From positions 1-64,000 of the forward strand of contig NZ_CAJNAT010000021.1 of the NCBI RefSeq assembly GCF_905220705.1: 64,000 nt of DNA, read 5' to 3'. A program made the position numbers and the translations under genes. Below, piece by piece: positions 25,030-33,865 of this stretch. A model generated the notes under the pieces. That model made no database searches. It had not been told where the DNA came from and saw nothing but the letters and a program-made list of their open reading frames with translations. Each line of letters opens with the position of its first letter. Positions within the stretch are counted from its first letter, which is position 1. This stretch comes from Paraburkholderia domus (GTDB taxonomy: Bacteria; Pseudomonadota; Gammaproteobacteria; Burkholderiales; Burkholderiaceae).

Positions 25030-25584
25030 ATGCGTGAATTACGATGGGCATCGGAAGAGGGCGACGGCTTCGAACATCTGGCGTTCGAGGCGCGCGCGGA
25101 TGGTTTTGCGGTGGAGAGCGCCCTGGTCGGGCAGCGCTACGGCAAGGAGTATGGCCTGCACTATAAGGTGCGCTGCGACGCGCAATGGCGCACCACCTAT
25201 GCGTGGCTGAAGATCGTCGGCGGCCGCGAGCTGGAATTGCACGGCGACGGCGCCGGCCATTGGCACGATGGTCATGGCCTCGTGCTGAGCGCGATCGAAG
25301 GGTGCATCGATATCGATATCGCCGCCACGCCCTACACGAACACGTTGCCGATCCGCCGCCTGCAACTGGCCGAAGGTGAGCGTCAGCCAATTTCCGTGGC
25401 CTATATTTCGACACCGGACTTGCAGGTCACGCGTGCCGAGCAGGCCTATTCGTGCATCGAGCTGAATCGTGTGTATCGCTACGAGGGCATCTTCCGCAAT
25501 TTCACCGCGGACCTGACGGTGGACGAAGACGGCCTTGTGATCGACTATCCGACGCTGTTCACACGCCTGCCGCGCGGGCGTTGA
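25030..25584 (+). CDS. Putative glycolipid-binding domain protein
   Basis: This 184-residue protein matches the bacterial putative glycolipid-binding family (PF06475 type), with VRCDAQWRTT, L-GDGAGHW-DG and an INRVYRYEGIFRNF-like tail (VYRYEG, TADLTVDEDGLVIDYP). It has no signal peptide, so it is cytoplasmic. The biochemical role is not established. AAGGAGA precedes the ATG. Its last 26 bases overlap the 3' end of the convergent hydrolase gene. Confidence 0.75.
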   Translation: MRELRWASEEGDGFEHLAFEARADGFAVESALVGQRYGKEYGLHYKVRCDAQWRTTYAWLKIVGGRELELHGDGAGHWHDGHGLVLSAIEGCIDIDIAATPYTNTLPIRRLQLAEGERQPISVAYISTPDLQVTRAEQAYSCIELNRVYRYEGIFRNFTADLTVDEDGLVIDYPTLFTRLPRGR

Positions 25585-26533
25585 TCGTCGATGTGCCGGT
25601 GCCTCCGCTATCTACCGGATGCTGCGTCCGGTGCTGCTCGACAAAGCGTTCGATGCCCGCGGCGATACGCTCGGGTTCGCGCAATACGACCCAATGGCCA
25701 GCATCGATTTCAGTGCGAGTGTACGTGCCGAGCCAGCCTTCGAGTCCAATGGAGAGCTCGGGCCCGACGTAGCGATCGCGCAGTGGCACGATGAACTGCA
25801 CCGGCGCATGCGCATGGCGCGCGCGCGGGTGCCGCAACCTGTCGATGAAATTGGCGCGGTAGAGATTCAAGCCGTTGATCGCGTTGCGCGTTTGCGCAGA
25901 ATCGCGCTCGGCGCGTACCCGTTCGGTCAGACGCAGCCAGAACGGCCACATGCGTGCGCCGCCCGCGCGCCACACCAGTTCCGGCAGCAACGGCAGGTGA
26001 AAGAAGAAGATGTACCAGGATTTGAGCGTTTGCCGAAGATGGCTACCGGGCGGGCGCTTTGCGGCATGACGTGCTTTGGGCTGTTCCGCACGATCAGCGC
26101 CTGCGCCAGCGCCGCGTAAGCCGAACGACGCGTGATCGAGACACGGCCCGGAGATCGACGTGTACGACGCAATGCGGCCTCTGAAGGCCGGGTCGGTGAC
26201 CGCTTCCCAGCTTTGAATCGACCCCCAGTCGTGGCCGACCAGATGAAACGGTCGAGCGCCGCACGTTGCATCGGCGACGGCCGCGAGATCGGCGGCCAGC
26301 CGTTCGAGCCGGTAAGCCGCGCGCGACGCCGGCGCGTCTGACGCCCCCGCGCCGCGCACGTCATAGCTGATCACACGGTAGCGCGCGTCGAGTTGTGCGC
26401 GTACCGGTTCCCACACCGCCGCCGAATCCGGATAACCGTGCACCAGCACGACCGGTGGCGCATCGTGCGGACCGCTCACGTAGACCGCGAGCCGCACGTC
26501 GCCGGCCTCGACCGACAGCGTGTCGCGTATCAC
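25559..26533 (-). CDS. Alpha/beta hydrolase, epoxide hydrolase/dehalogenase-like
   Basis: This is a 324-residue hydrolase with HGYPD at 32-36 and the elbow GHDWGS placing Asp102 as nucleophile. An Asp in this place is the mark of epoxide hydrolases and haloalkane dehalogenases. The catalytic His is in DAGHWV near the C-terminus. The homology starts at a GTG at 26533, which overlaps the stop of the upstream gene as GTGA, so the two are translationally coupled. It is the last gene of a four-gene operon led by a Baeyer-Villiger-type monooxygenase, where it may hydrolyse the product ester, lactone or epoxide (inference). Confidence 0.85.
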   Translation of the reverse strand: MIRDTLSVEAGDVRLAVYVSGPHDAPPVVLVHGYPDSAAVWEPVRAQLDARYRVISYDVRGAGASDAPASRAAYRLERLAADLAAVADATCGARPFHLVGHDWGSIQSWEAVTDPAFRGRIASYTSISGPCLDHASFGLRGAGAGADRAEQPKARHAAKRPPGSHLRQTLKSWYIFFFHLPLLPELVWRAGGARMWPFWLRLTERVRAERDSAQTRNAINGLNLYRANFIDRLRHPRARHAHAPVQFIVPLRDRYVGPELSIGLEGWLGTYTRTEIDAGHWVVLREPERIAAGIERFVEQHRTQHPVDSGGTGTSTINARAAGV

Positions 26534-27411
26534 GCGGCAGCCTGCACGCCGCGTCGCGCGGCTTTGCGTGCGCTCGGCGTGGCCGCGTTGGTAGCGTCGA
26601 CCGCGGCGATGAGACCGTCGATGCGCGACAGTTGCGCGCGATTGTCGTGGTCCCACGGATGGAAGCCGGGCCGGAAGAAGCTCAGCCATTCACCGGCAAT
26701 ACGCGGAAACACGCCGTGACGCGGGCCGTACAGATACTTCACGACGCGCCACATGCCGCGGATATGGCCGCCGCGTTTTCGATCGGCGATTAGCAGACGC
26801 ACGTGGAAGTCGAATACGATCAGCCAGAAGGTCAGCGTGGTGGCGAGCATCGTGCCGGTGCGCAGCAGGTAGCGTCCGAGTCCGGGCTTCAGCACGGTGT
26901 TCCACACGTCGTACGAAACCGATTTGTGTTCGGTTTCCTCTAGCGCATGCCACGTCCACATCTGCGTATAGCCTTCGACCGAACCGCCAATGCGCGATGC
27001 GTCCTCCAGCAGCAAGCCCGCCAGCATCGCCGTGTAATGTTCCAGACAGACCGTCACCGCGAGTTGATACGAATGCGGCAGGGTTCTGCGGCCGAAGTTG
27101 AGAATCGCCCACAGCCGCTTGTCGAGCTTATGCGCGGGCAAGCCGGCTTCCTGCAACAGATCGTTGTATTCGATGTGCTCGCGCGTATGCATCGCTTCCT
27201 GGCCGATGAAGCCGAGCACCTGCTTCTTCAGCACGGGGTCGTCGATCTGGTCGCGGTAGTTGCGCACGCTGTCCATGAAGAAACGCTCGCCGGCCGGGAA
27301 TAGCAGCGAAAGCGCATTGAAGAAGTGTGTCACATGCGAGCCCTGCACGTGCCAATCGGAGGCGCGTTCGGGCGGTAAGTTGAAGCGCAGGTCGCGGCGA
27401 ACCGGCATCAT
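26530..27411 (-). CDS. Metal-dependent hydrolase, PF10118-type
   Basis: This is a 293-residue protein of the predicted metal-dependent hydrolase family (PF10118). It has an acidic/His set typical of a helical metal site: Glu72, His75 and His79 in QEAMHTREH, and HALEETEHKSV in the middle. Two hydrophobic stretches follow near 185-210. Function is uncharacterised, although such genes often sit beside monooxygenases and SDRs, as here. It lies between the SDR gene (94 bp upstream) and the coupled hydrolase. Confidence 0.78.
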   Translation of the reverse strand: MMPVRRDLRFNLPPERASDWHVQGSHVTHFFNALSLLFPAGERFFMDSVRNYRDQIDDPVLKKQVLGFIGQEAMHTREHIEYNDLLQEAGLPAHKLDKRLWAILNFGRRTLPHSYQLAVTVCLEHYTAMLAGLLLEDASRIGGSVEGYTQMWTWHALEETEHKSVSYDVWNTVLKPGLGRYLLRTGTMLATTLTFWLIVFDFHVRLLIADRKRGGHIRGMWRVVKYLYGPRHGVFPRIAGEWLSFFRPGFHPWDHDNRAQLSRIDGLIAAVDATNAATPSARKAARRGVQAAA

Positions 27412-27505
27412 GGCCTTTCTCCTTGTGATCCTTGATGCGATGCTGATTGTGCTGATCGGGTCTTTTGCATTGCGCGCTGTATGCCGTTAGATGACGGGCG
27501 TCGCA

Positions 27506-28414
27506 TCATGCGCGCCGGGCGTCCACTTGCGCGGCGCGGCGCGCGCGCTTTTCCGCAATGCGCTTCATGCGGCGCGTCTGCATCACGACCAGCGCCTGAT
27601 AGGCCGCCGGCAACGTACGCGCCAGCCAGTCGGCGGCGCGCGCATCGCGGCCGATCAACACGCGCCGCTTGTTCTTGCGCACGCCGTCGAGAATCACGCG
27701 GGCGGCTTCGTCGGCGGTGGTGATGAAAAACTTCTCGAAGTCGTCCTTGCCTTGCTGTTCGTTTGCCAGCATGAAGCCGACCATGTTCGACGAGATCCGG
27801 CTCGACTGCGCGATGCTCGTGCGAATACCGCCGGGGTGCACGCAAGTCGCCGACACGCCGCACTTCATCAGATCGAGCTCCTGGCGCAACGCTTCGGTAA
27901 AGCCGCGCACGGCGAATTTGGTCGCGTTGTAGCCGCTCATGCCGGGTTGCGAGAACAGGCCGAATACGCTCGACGTATTGACGATGTGTCCCGCACCAGA
28001 CGCCTTGATATATGGCAGAAATGCCTTCGTACCGTGCACCACGCCCCAGAAATTGATCCCGACGATCCATTCCAGATCGGCGTATTCCATTCCTTCGATG
28101 GTGCTCGACAGCGCCACGCCCGCATTGTTGAATACGAGGTTCACGCGCTGATGCTGTGCGGCCGTTTCGGCGGCCCAGTCGACCATCGCGGCTCGGTCCG
28201 ACACGTCGAGCACACGCGTGGTGATGCGCAGCGGCGAGCCGACGATATGCGGCGCAGCGGCCTGCGCGAGTTGCGCGGTTTCGGCGAGGCTCGTGGCGTT
28301 GCGGTCGGCGAGCGCGAGATGGCAGCCTTCGCGCGCCAGCCGGATCGCGAGCGAACGGCCCATGCCCGAGCCTGCGCCGGTGATTGCGGCCACTCTGTCG
28401 GTGAAGTTCTTCAT
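27506..28414 (-). CDS. Short-chain dehydrogenase/reductase
   Basis: This is a 302-residue classical SDR. TGAGSGMG is at 12-19, NNAG at 96-99, Ser149 in NTSSVFG, and the catalytic Tyr162-x3-Lys166 (YNATK). The C-terminus is long and Arg-rich. It presumably interconverts an alcohol and a ketone that is substrate for the monooxygenase encoded just upstream (65-bp gap). AGGAGAT precedes the ATG. The substrate is unknown. Confidence 0.88.
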   Translation of the reverse strand: MKNFTDRVAAITGAGSGMGRSLAIRLAREGCHLALADRNATSLAETAQLAQAAAPHIVGSPLRITTRVLDVSDRAAMVDWAAETAAQHQRVNLVFNNAGVALSSTIEGMEYADLEWIVGINFWGVVHGTKAFLPYIKASGAGHIVNTSSVFGLFSQPGMSGYNATKFAVRGFTEALRQELDLMKCGVSATCVHPGGIRTSIAQSSRISSNMVGFMLANEQQGKDDFEKFFITTADEAARVILDGVRKNKRRVLIGRDARAADWLARTLPAAYQALVVMQTRRMKRIAEKRARRAAQVDARRA

Positions 28415-28479
28415 TGGCTTATCTCCTGTCCTCTCTGAACGGTGCCGTGTCGTTATGTTTTTTCTTCAGTGGTGCTTTT

Positions 28480-30093
28480 TCAGGTCGCTTCAGCGGATGT
28501 CGTGGCCGCCGTCGTGGCCGCATTGCCATGCACATGTACAGGCTGCTGCGAACCGCCATGCCCGCTCAGCGGCTGCGCCGCAGGCGAATACGCGAGGTAA
28601 TCGTCCATGCTGAAGGTGCTCGTGGCCTGGCGGAATTTGTAGGCGAATCCTGGCCATAGGGTGGTGTTCTTGCCGGTCTTCGGATCGAGATACCAGCTCT
28701 TGCAGCCGCCCGTCGACCAGATTGCCCGGCCGAGTTTCCGCTGGATCTGTTCGTTGTAGGCACGCTCGACATGCGGACGCACTTCGATCGCGTCGGCGCG
28801 CTCTGTGTTCATCGTCTTCAGCGCGCGCAGGACGTATTCGACCTGCGACTCGATCATGAACACCATCGAATTGTGGCCGAGACCGGTATTCGGGCCGACG
28901 ATCATGAAGAAGTTCGGATAACCAGGCAGTGTCGTACCGAGATACGCGTGCGCGCCGTCGCGCCATGTATCGACGATATCGACGCCGCCACGGCCACGCA
29001 CCACGCCCGCCGGAAACGGATCGGCCACCTGAAAGCCGGTGCCGAAGATCAGGCAATCGACCGGATGACGTGCGCCGTCGGTCGTGATCACCGCGTCTTC
29101 TTCGACCCGCGCGATACCGGTGGTCGTCACCGATACGTTCTGGCGTGACAGCGCCGGGAAGTAGTCGTTCGAGATCAGGATGCGCTTGCAGCCCATCGTG
29201 TAGTTCGGCGTAAGCGTGGCGCGCAATTGCGGATCGGGCACCTGGCGGCGCAGATGCCGTTCCGCGACTTTCTGCGCGGTCTTCATGAGCGAAGGATGAA
29301 TCGCAAAGCCGAAGGCGCGCGATTCGAGCATGCAGTAGAGCGCCGAGCGCATGATCTTCTGCGTGAACGGCAGATGCTTGAATAACCACTGTTCGAACGG
29401 CTTCACCGCGCGGTCGGCCTTCGGCATGATCCACGGGGGCGTGCGCTGGAACAGGTTCAGATGCGAGACCCGCGCCGCAATCTGCGGCACGAACTGGATC
29501 GCGCTCGCACCGGTGCCGATCACTGCGACGCGTTTGCCTTCGAGCGGATACGTGTGGTCCCAGTGCTGCGAGTGAAACGCTTTACCCTTGAATGTTTCGA
29601 TGCCGGGAATGTTCGGTATGGCCGCGCGCGACAGTCCGCCCATGCCCGAGATCAGCACGCGTGCCGACCATTGCTGGCCGTTTGCGAACGTCAGTTGCCA
29701 GCGGTGGCGGGTTTCGTCGTAGATCGCCGAGGCGAGTTCATGGCCGAAGCGCAGATGACGCTGGATGCCGAAGCGCTGCGTGCATTCTTCCAGATACGCG
29801 CGAATTTCCGGCTGGCGCGCGAACATGCGGGTCCAGCGCGGATTCGGGGCGAAGGAGAACGAATAGACGTGCGATTGCACGTCGCAGGCACACCCGGGGT
29901 AGTGGTTGTCGCGCCAGGTGCCGCCAACCGACCCGGCTTTTTCGGCGACGATGAAATCGGTCATGCCGGCTTGCCGCAGGCGGATCGCCATGCCGAGCCC
30001 CGCAAAGCCGGAGCCGATGATGGCGATATCGGTATCGACGGGCGCGGATGCGTTGGGCACCGCGTCGTCGAGGGGCATCATGCGTGCGTTCAT
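28480..30093 (-). CDS. FAD-dependent Baeyer-Villiger-type monooxygenase
   Basis: This 537-residue flavoprotein has two dinucleotide-binding motifs, GSGFAG at 27-32 (FAD) and GTGASA at 193-198 (NADPH). Between them lies the Baeyer-Villiger fingerprint FKGKAFHSQHWD at 168-179. A further conserved block is FGTGFQVADPF. It should insert oxygen into a ketone to make an ester or lactone using NADPH and O2. It is first of the operon BVMO - SDR - PF10118 - alpha/beta hydrolase, a plausible chain alcohol to ketone to ester to acid plus alcohol. A perfect palindromic operator lies 32 bp upstream. AAGGAG precedes the ATG. Confidence 0.9.
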   Translation of the reverse strand: MNARMMPLDDAVPNASAPVDTDIAIIGSGFAGLGMAIRLRQAGMTDFIVAEKAGSVGGTWRDNHYPGCACDVQSHVYSFSFAPNPRWTRMFARQPEIRAYLEECTQRFGIQRHLRFGHELASAIYDETRHRWQLTFANGQQWSARVLISGMGGLSRAAIPNIPGIETFKGKAFHSQHWDHTYPLEGKRVAVIGTGASAIQFVPQIAARVSHLNLFQRTPPWIMPKADRAVKPFEQWLFKHLPFTQKIMRSALYCMLESRAFGFAIHPSLMKTAQKVAERHLRRQVPDPQLRATLTPNYTMGCKRILISNDYFPALSRQNVSVTTTGIARVEEDAVITTDGARHPVDCLIFGTGFQVADPFPAGVVRGRGGVDIVDTWRDGAHAYLGTTLPGYPNFFMIVGPNTGLGHNSMVFMIESQVEYVLRALKTMNTERADAIEVRPHVERAYNEQIQRKLGRAIWSTGGCKSWYLDPKTGKNTTLWPGFAYKFRQATSTFSMDDYLAYSPAAQPLSGHGGSQQPVHVHGNAATTAATTSAEAT

Positions 30094-30124
30094 CCGGTCC
30101 GTCTCCTTTGTGTTCGCTCTTAAC

Positions 30125-30146
30125 TGTTACATTGGTTGATGTAACA
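30125..30146. promoter_or_regulatory. Perfect palindrome upstream of the monooxygenase operon
   Basis: TGTTACAT-N6-ATGTAACA has perfect 8-bp arms and lies 32 bp before the monooxygenase ATG. The form is typical of a TetR-family operator. No TetR gene is adjacent, so the regulator would have to be encoded elsewhere. Confidence 0.65.
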
Positions 30147-30305
30147 ATAGAGGCTGTCAACGGATGACGCAAGCAGCGGGTTAGACGGGAAGCTCTATGG
30201 GGGGCGAAGAAGGTTGTGGCGCAAGGCCCAAGCGGCCCATGGCGCTGGCCGGGTAGGCCTTTGAGACTGATACGGAAATGTCTGTCGTTCCGCTATGTGA
30301 AAAGT

Positions 30306-30338
30306 GCCGGGCGGATTCGCTTCGGAACCGCGCCCGGC
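30306..30338 (-). terminator. Terminator after the MscS-type channel gene
   Basis: GCCGGGCG and CGCCCGGC form an 8-bp stem. On the minus strand it is followed by ACTTTTC, 17 bp after the stop codon of the channel gene. Confidence 0.7.
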
Positions 30339-30354
30339 TTACCGCTTTAACGCG

Positions 30355-31254
30355 TTATTGCACCGAAGCCCTCGGCGCGGCAGTGACGCTAGCCGCTGCG
30401 GACTCGCCGGCGTCGTTGTTTTGCACGATATGCAGTTCACGTGTGCGAACCGGCAAGCCGCATTGCGCGTTGTTGAGCGTTTGACGGACCTGGCGAGCGA
30501 GGTCCCAGCGCATGTCCCAGAACGTGTCGATGTTGGCCCATAGGCGGATGTTCAGGACCACCGTGCTGTCGTCGAAACGGGCCACCATCACCTGCGGCGC
30601 GGGATTCTGCAGTGCGCGCGGGTCGGCTACGGCGAGCTTGCGCAGTGCGGCCAGCGCGTGGTCGACGTCGTCACGCACCGAGATTTCCACTTCCAGATCG
30701 AGGCGGCGGGTCGGATTGCGGTTGTAATTGCGGATTGAATTGCTCCACAGCGCGCTATTCGGCACGTATTCGCAAATGCCGTCGGATTTCGTGAGACGCG
30801 TGGTGAACAGGCTGATTTCTTCGACGGTGCCCGAGACGGTACCCGTGCCGGCATCAATGTAATCGCCCACCTTGAACGGCCGCAGCAGCAAAAGCATGAT
30901 GCCGGCTGCGATATTTTGCATCGTGCCCTGCAGCGCGAGACCGATCGCGAGGCCGGCCGCGCCGAGCACCGCTACGATGCTCGCCGTCTGGATCCCCAGT
31001 TGCGACAGCGCGCCGATGATCGAGACGACGCGAATGCTCCACAGGCAGGTGTCGCTGATGACCGGACGCAGCGTGGCGTCCATGCGCGACTGGCTCGCGA
31101 GCAGCCGGTTGAGCGAGCGTGCGACGCGGCGGGCGACCCACCAGCCCACCACCAAGATCAATGCGGCCGCGCACAGGTGCATCGAGATCGTGGTGAGTGC
31201 GTCCCAAAGGAAGGTCCACCGGTCAGGGTGGATCTCAGCGAGTAGATTCTGCAT
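30355..31254 (-). CDS. Small-conductance mechanosensitive channel, MscS family
   Basis: This 299-residue membrane protein has three N-terminal helices. The pore helix region (VLGAAGLAIGLALQGTMQN, IAAGIMLLLLRPFKVGD) is the MscS signature, followed by the beta domain with YVPNSALWSNSI-NYNRNPTRR. It opens on membrane tension and releases solutes in osmotic downshock. It is monocistronic. AGGA lies 11 bases before the ATG. Confidence 0.92.
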   Translation of the reverse strand: MQNLLAEIHPDRWTFLWDALTTISMHLCAAALILVVGWWVARRVARSLNRLLASQSRMDATLRPVISDTCLWSIRVVSIIGALSQLGIQTASIVAVLGAAGLAIGLALQGTMQNIAAGIMLLLLRPFKVGDYIDAGTGTVSGTVEEISLFTTRLTKSDGICEYVPNSALWSNSIRNYNRNPTRRLDLEVEISVRDDVDHALAALRKLAVADPRALQNPAPQVMVARFDDSTVVLNIRLWANIDTFWDMRWDLARQVRQTLNNAQCGLPVRTRELHIVQNNDAGESAAASVTAAPRASVQ

Positions 31255-31661
31255 GGGCTTGACGGTCCTGATTTTTTAAGCGGCGGCGTGTTGTTCGCCG
31301 CGTGGTTTGTAAAAAGCATGGATGCCGCTGCGTCCGCGCAACGCGCGTGCAGCGTGAGCGCAACGCAGTGACGAAGAGGTATCCGGAAAATGACGCGAGT
31401 AAAGCGTGCGCAGAAGGGACCGCTTTGCAAACGGAAAGTTCTACCTGTACAACCTTTTTTACAGATTGAGTTCCGGACGAGGCGGGCGGTGCGCTATAGC
31501 GACGTGACGGGGGTGTGACCCCGTCACGGATTGAATGCCGGGCGGCTAGAGAAATGTGGCGTTGAGCTGAGAAGTATTTCTCAAGCTGATCCAGCGCCAT
31601 GGAATCATTTAATACGGATAGCGAAGTAATTGATCGTGCTGTGTTTTCGACCTGCCAACGT
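31255..31661. other. Intergenic, MscS gene to orphan binding protein
   Basis: No gene is visible in these 407 bp. A perfect 10-bp stem-loop (CGTGACGGGG / CCCCGTCACG) lies at 31503-31528, with no T-run after it on either strand. An AT-richer stretch near 31440-31460 contains CTTTTTTACAG and may be part of a promoter. Confidence 0.4.
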
Positions 31662-32663
31662 CTATTTTTCCGCGAGACTGGCTGCCACCTCACGGTTTTG
31701 CCACACATTGTCCTTCACAGTAACTTTCTGAGGAATCAGATGGGCGCCATAAAAGGCATCGGCGACCACCTGCTGCGAGCGCGCGATCTCGTCGGTCACT
31801 GCAGTAGTGCCGTACGGATAGCGGCGCACCCATGTTTCGACCAGCTTCTGATCCAGACCGACCTTCGGCGCGATCAGCGCGGCGGTCTCCACCGGATGAT
31901 CGTTCACCCACAGGCCGGTGGTACGCAACTGCCCGAGAATCGCGCCGATCGCATCGGGATGCTGCTGGGCGAAGCCGCGTGTGGCTTCATAGAAGTTATA
32001 GGGGGCGTTGAGCGCCGAGTAATCGACCAGCGTGCGCGCCTTGAGCGCCTGCTGTGCGGACGCGTAGTAGGGGTCCCAGATCGCCCATGCATCGACGGTG
32101 CCGCTTTCGAAGGCGGCGCGCGCATCCGCGGGCGGCAGATACACCGGGCGAATGTCTTCATAGCGCAGACCGGCTTTTTTCAACGCTTCGAGCAGCAGAT
32201 AGTTCGCGCTCGAACCCTTCTGCAGCGCGACGCGTTTGCCCTTCAATTCGGCCACGCTGTGCAGCGCGGAATCGCTTCTGACGAGAATGGCTTCGGCATG
32301 ACGCCCGGACGGCTCCGCACCCACGTACACGAAGCCCACGCCACCGGCTTGCGCGAACACCGGCGGCGGTGCTCCGGTGTAGCCGAAGTCGATGCTGTTC
32401 GCGTTCAGCGCTTCGAGCAATTGCGGTCCGGCTGGAAACTCGAACCACTTGATGCTGTAGCCGAGCGGCTTGAGCTTGTCGTCGAGCGAGCCTTGCGCTT
32501 TGAGGATCGCGAGCAAGCCCGATTTCTGATAGCCGATGCGCAGTACTTTGGCGGGCTCCGGCACGGCGCCGGCGCCGCTGCTTTGCGCGGTTGCGCTCAA
32601 TGTCGCGAATACCGCCAGCAATGCGGCGGTGACGTGAAGCGAAATACGGGTATGACGGGTCAT
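31662..32663 (-). CDS. ABC transporter substrate-binding protein, aliphatic sulfonate (SsuA) type
   Basis: This 333-residue periplasmic protein has a signal peptide (MTRHTRISLHVTAAL..., cleavage near ATA-QSS). The SsuA/TauA-like fold is shown by VLRIGYQKSG at the start of the mature part, YTGAPPPVFAQA, LKGKRVALQKGSSAN and AWAIWDPYY. Members bind alkanesulfonates or taurine for uptake as sulfur source. No permease or ATPase gene is adjacent, so it is an orphan that must share a transporter. GGAG nine bases before the ATG at 32663 supports this start over two upstream ATGs. Confidence 0.87.
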   Translation of the reverse strand: MTRHTRISLHVTAALLAVFATLSATAQSSGAGAVPEPAKVLRIGYQKSGLLAILKAQGSLDDKLKPLGYSIKWFEFPAGPQLLEALNANSIDFGYTGAPPPVFAQAGGVGFVYVGAEPSGRHAEAILVRSDSALHSVAELKGKRVALQKGSSANYLLLEALKKAGLRYEDIRPVYLPPADARAAFESGTVDAWAIWDPYYASAQQALKARTLVDYSALNAPYNFYEATRGFAQQHPDAIGAILGQLRTTGLWVNDHPVETAALIAPKVGLDQKLVETWVRRYPYGTTAVTDEIARSQQVVADAFYGAHLIPQKVTVKDNVWQNREVAASLAEK

Positions 32664-32854
32664 TTGGCAAATCTCCATTGCGTTCGATTGATTCGAAGAT
32701 CGTCGCATGGACGTTCCGCCGATCAAACGAAGCAATGCAGATTTGAATATGACGCGTGCGCGAACGCAGAACGGGGCGTCAAATCGCCCGCATAAGCGGC
32801 AACAGGCAAGACGCTTGTCGCGACGCGGGTGGCCGCGAGCGCCTGCCCGTAGGG

Positions 32855-33721
32855 CTATTTTTTGGGTTTATCTTTCTTTGCCGCAGGGCGCTCCGCGGCT
32901 GTGCCCTCGGATGGATGACCCAGCTTCTTTTCCATGATCGCCGCGACGCGGTCGCCGAGATAATCGCCGGAGGCTTCTTCAAGAGCGCGGTTCATTTCGC
33001 TTTCAACCAGCACCATGGCCAGCGGCCGCACACGCCAGATCGCGTCGACCAGGGCGGGCACGTCGGCAGGCGGCGGCAGGGCGTCGGCGTCATAGCGGTC
33101 CAGTTGGCGGACCACCAGATCGACCAGCGCTTTGGCGACCGCATTGAAATGCGGCCTTGCGATGCCCACGGCGTCGAGCAGGTCGGCGAGGGGAATGCCT
33201 TCCTTGGCCATGGTCGCGCCGGCGGCTAGCGCCGTCGGGCTGCCGGACACGAAGGAGAGGCCGTCGCGCTCCAGCAAACCCAGATCGACCGCCTTGCCGA
33301 GCGCGCTCGGCGAGGCCTTGTCGCCGAACATTTGCAGCAGTTCGATCAGCGAGTATTTTTTCGGCCGTTCGCGCGACCAGCGGCCGCCGATCGCGGTTTC
33401 AAGGCCGAGGATCGAACGCAGATCATGGCCTTCGTCCACAGCCATGATCAGGTCCTGGATGTTCGCGAGCGTGTAGCCGCGCGTGAGCAGATGGTTGATC
33501 AGCTTCAGACGCGACACATGCGTATCGTCATACACGCCGACCCGGCCGCGTTTTTCCGGCGGCGCGAGCAGGCCGCGGTCCTGATAGGCGCGCACATTGC
33601 GCACGGTGGAGTCGGTCACGCGCGCGAGTTCGTCGACCGTGTATTCGTTGCGCGGCGTGTCGCTTGCCGGGACGTTAGGGGCGTCGGGCAAGGGCGGAAA
33701 GGGAGGCGGCGTATTGGGCAT
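32855..33721 (-). CDS. MerR-family transcriptional regulator
   Basis: This 288-residue protein has a MerR helix-turn-helix at about 26-95: YTVDELARVTDSTVRNVRAYQDRGLL, GVYDDTHVSRLKLI, RGYTLANIQDLI. A long uncharacterised C-terminal region follows, ending in a Lys-rich tail. The C-terminal part lacks the Cys clusters of metal-sensing MerR proteins, so its ligand is unknown. No Shine-Dalgarno is visible before the ATG. It stands alone, and no target is apparent from its neighbours. Confidence 0.85.
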   Translation of the reverse strand: MPNTPPPFPPLPDAPNVPASDTPRNEYTVDELARVTDSTVRNVRAYQDRGLLAPPEKRGRVGVYDDTHVSRLKLINHLLTRGYTLANIQDLIMAVDEGHDLRSILGLETAIGGRWSRERPKKYSLIELLQMFGDKASPSALGKAVDLGLLERDGLSFVSGSPTALAAGATMAKEGIPLADLLDAVGIARPHFNAVAKALVDLVVRQLDRYDADALPPPADVPALVDAIWRVRPLAMVLVESEMNRALEEASGDYLGDRVAAIMEKKLGHPSEGTAAERPAAKKDKPKK

Positions 33722-33865
33722 GGGGGGATTTTAACGCGGCGGCCAGTGCGCTGGCTGGTGCGACGGGCAGTTTGCCGGTCAAGGCGGTGAGGCGAGGGCA
33801 GGGCTGGGGGAAAAGGCCGCCTCGCGACAAACAGCCTTCCCGGGCCCGAGGTGACGCCCTGCGCT

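Noticed and set aside
31446..31455. TGTACAAC sequence after the orphan binding protein
   Set aside because: It resembles one operator half, but there is no second half and no uronate gene nearby.
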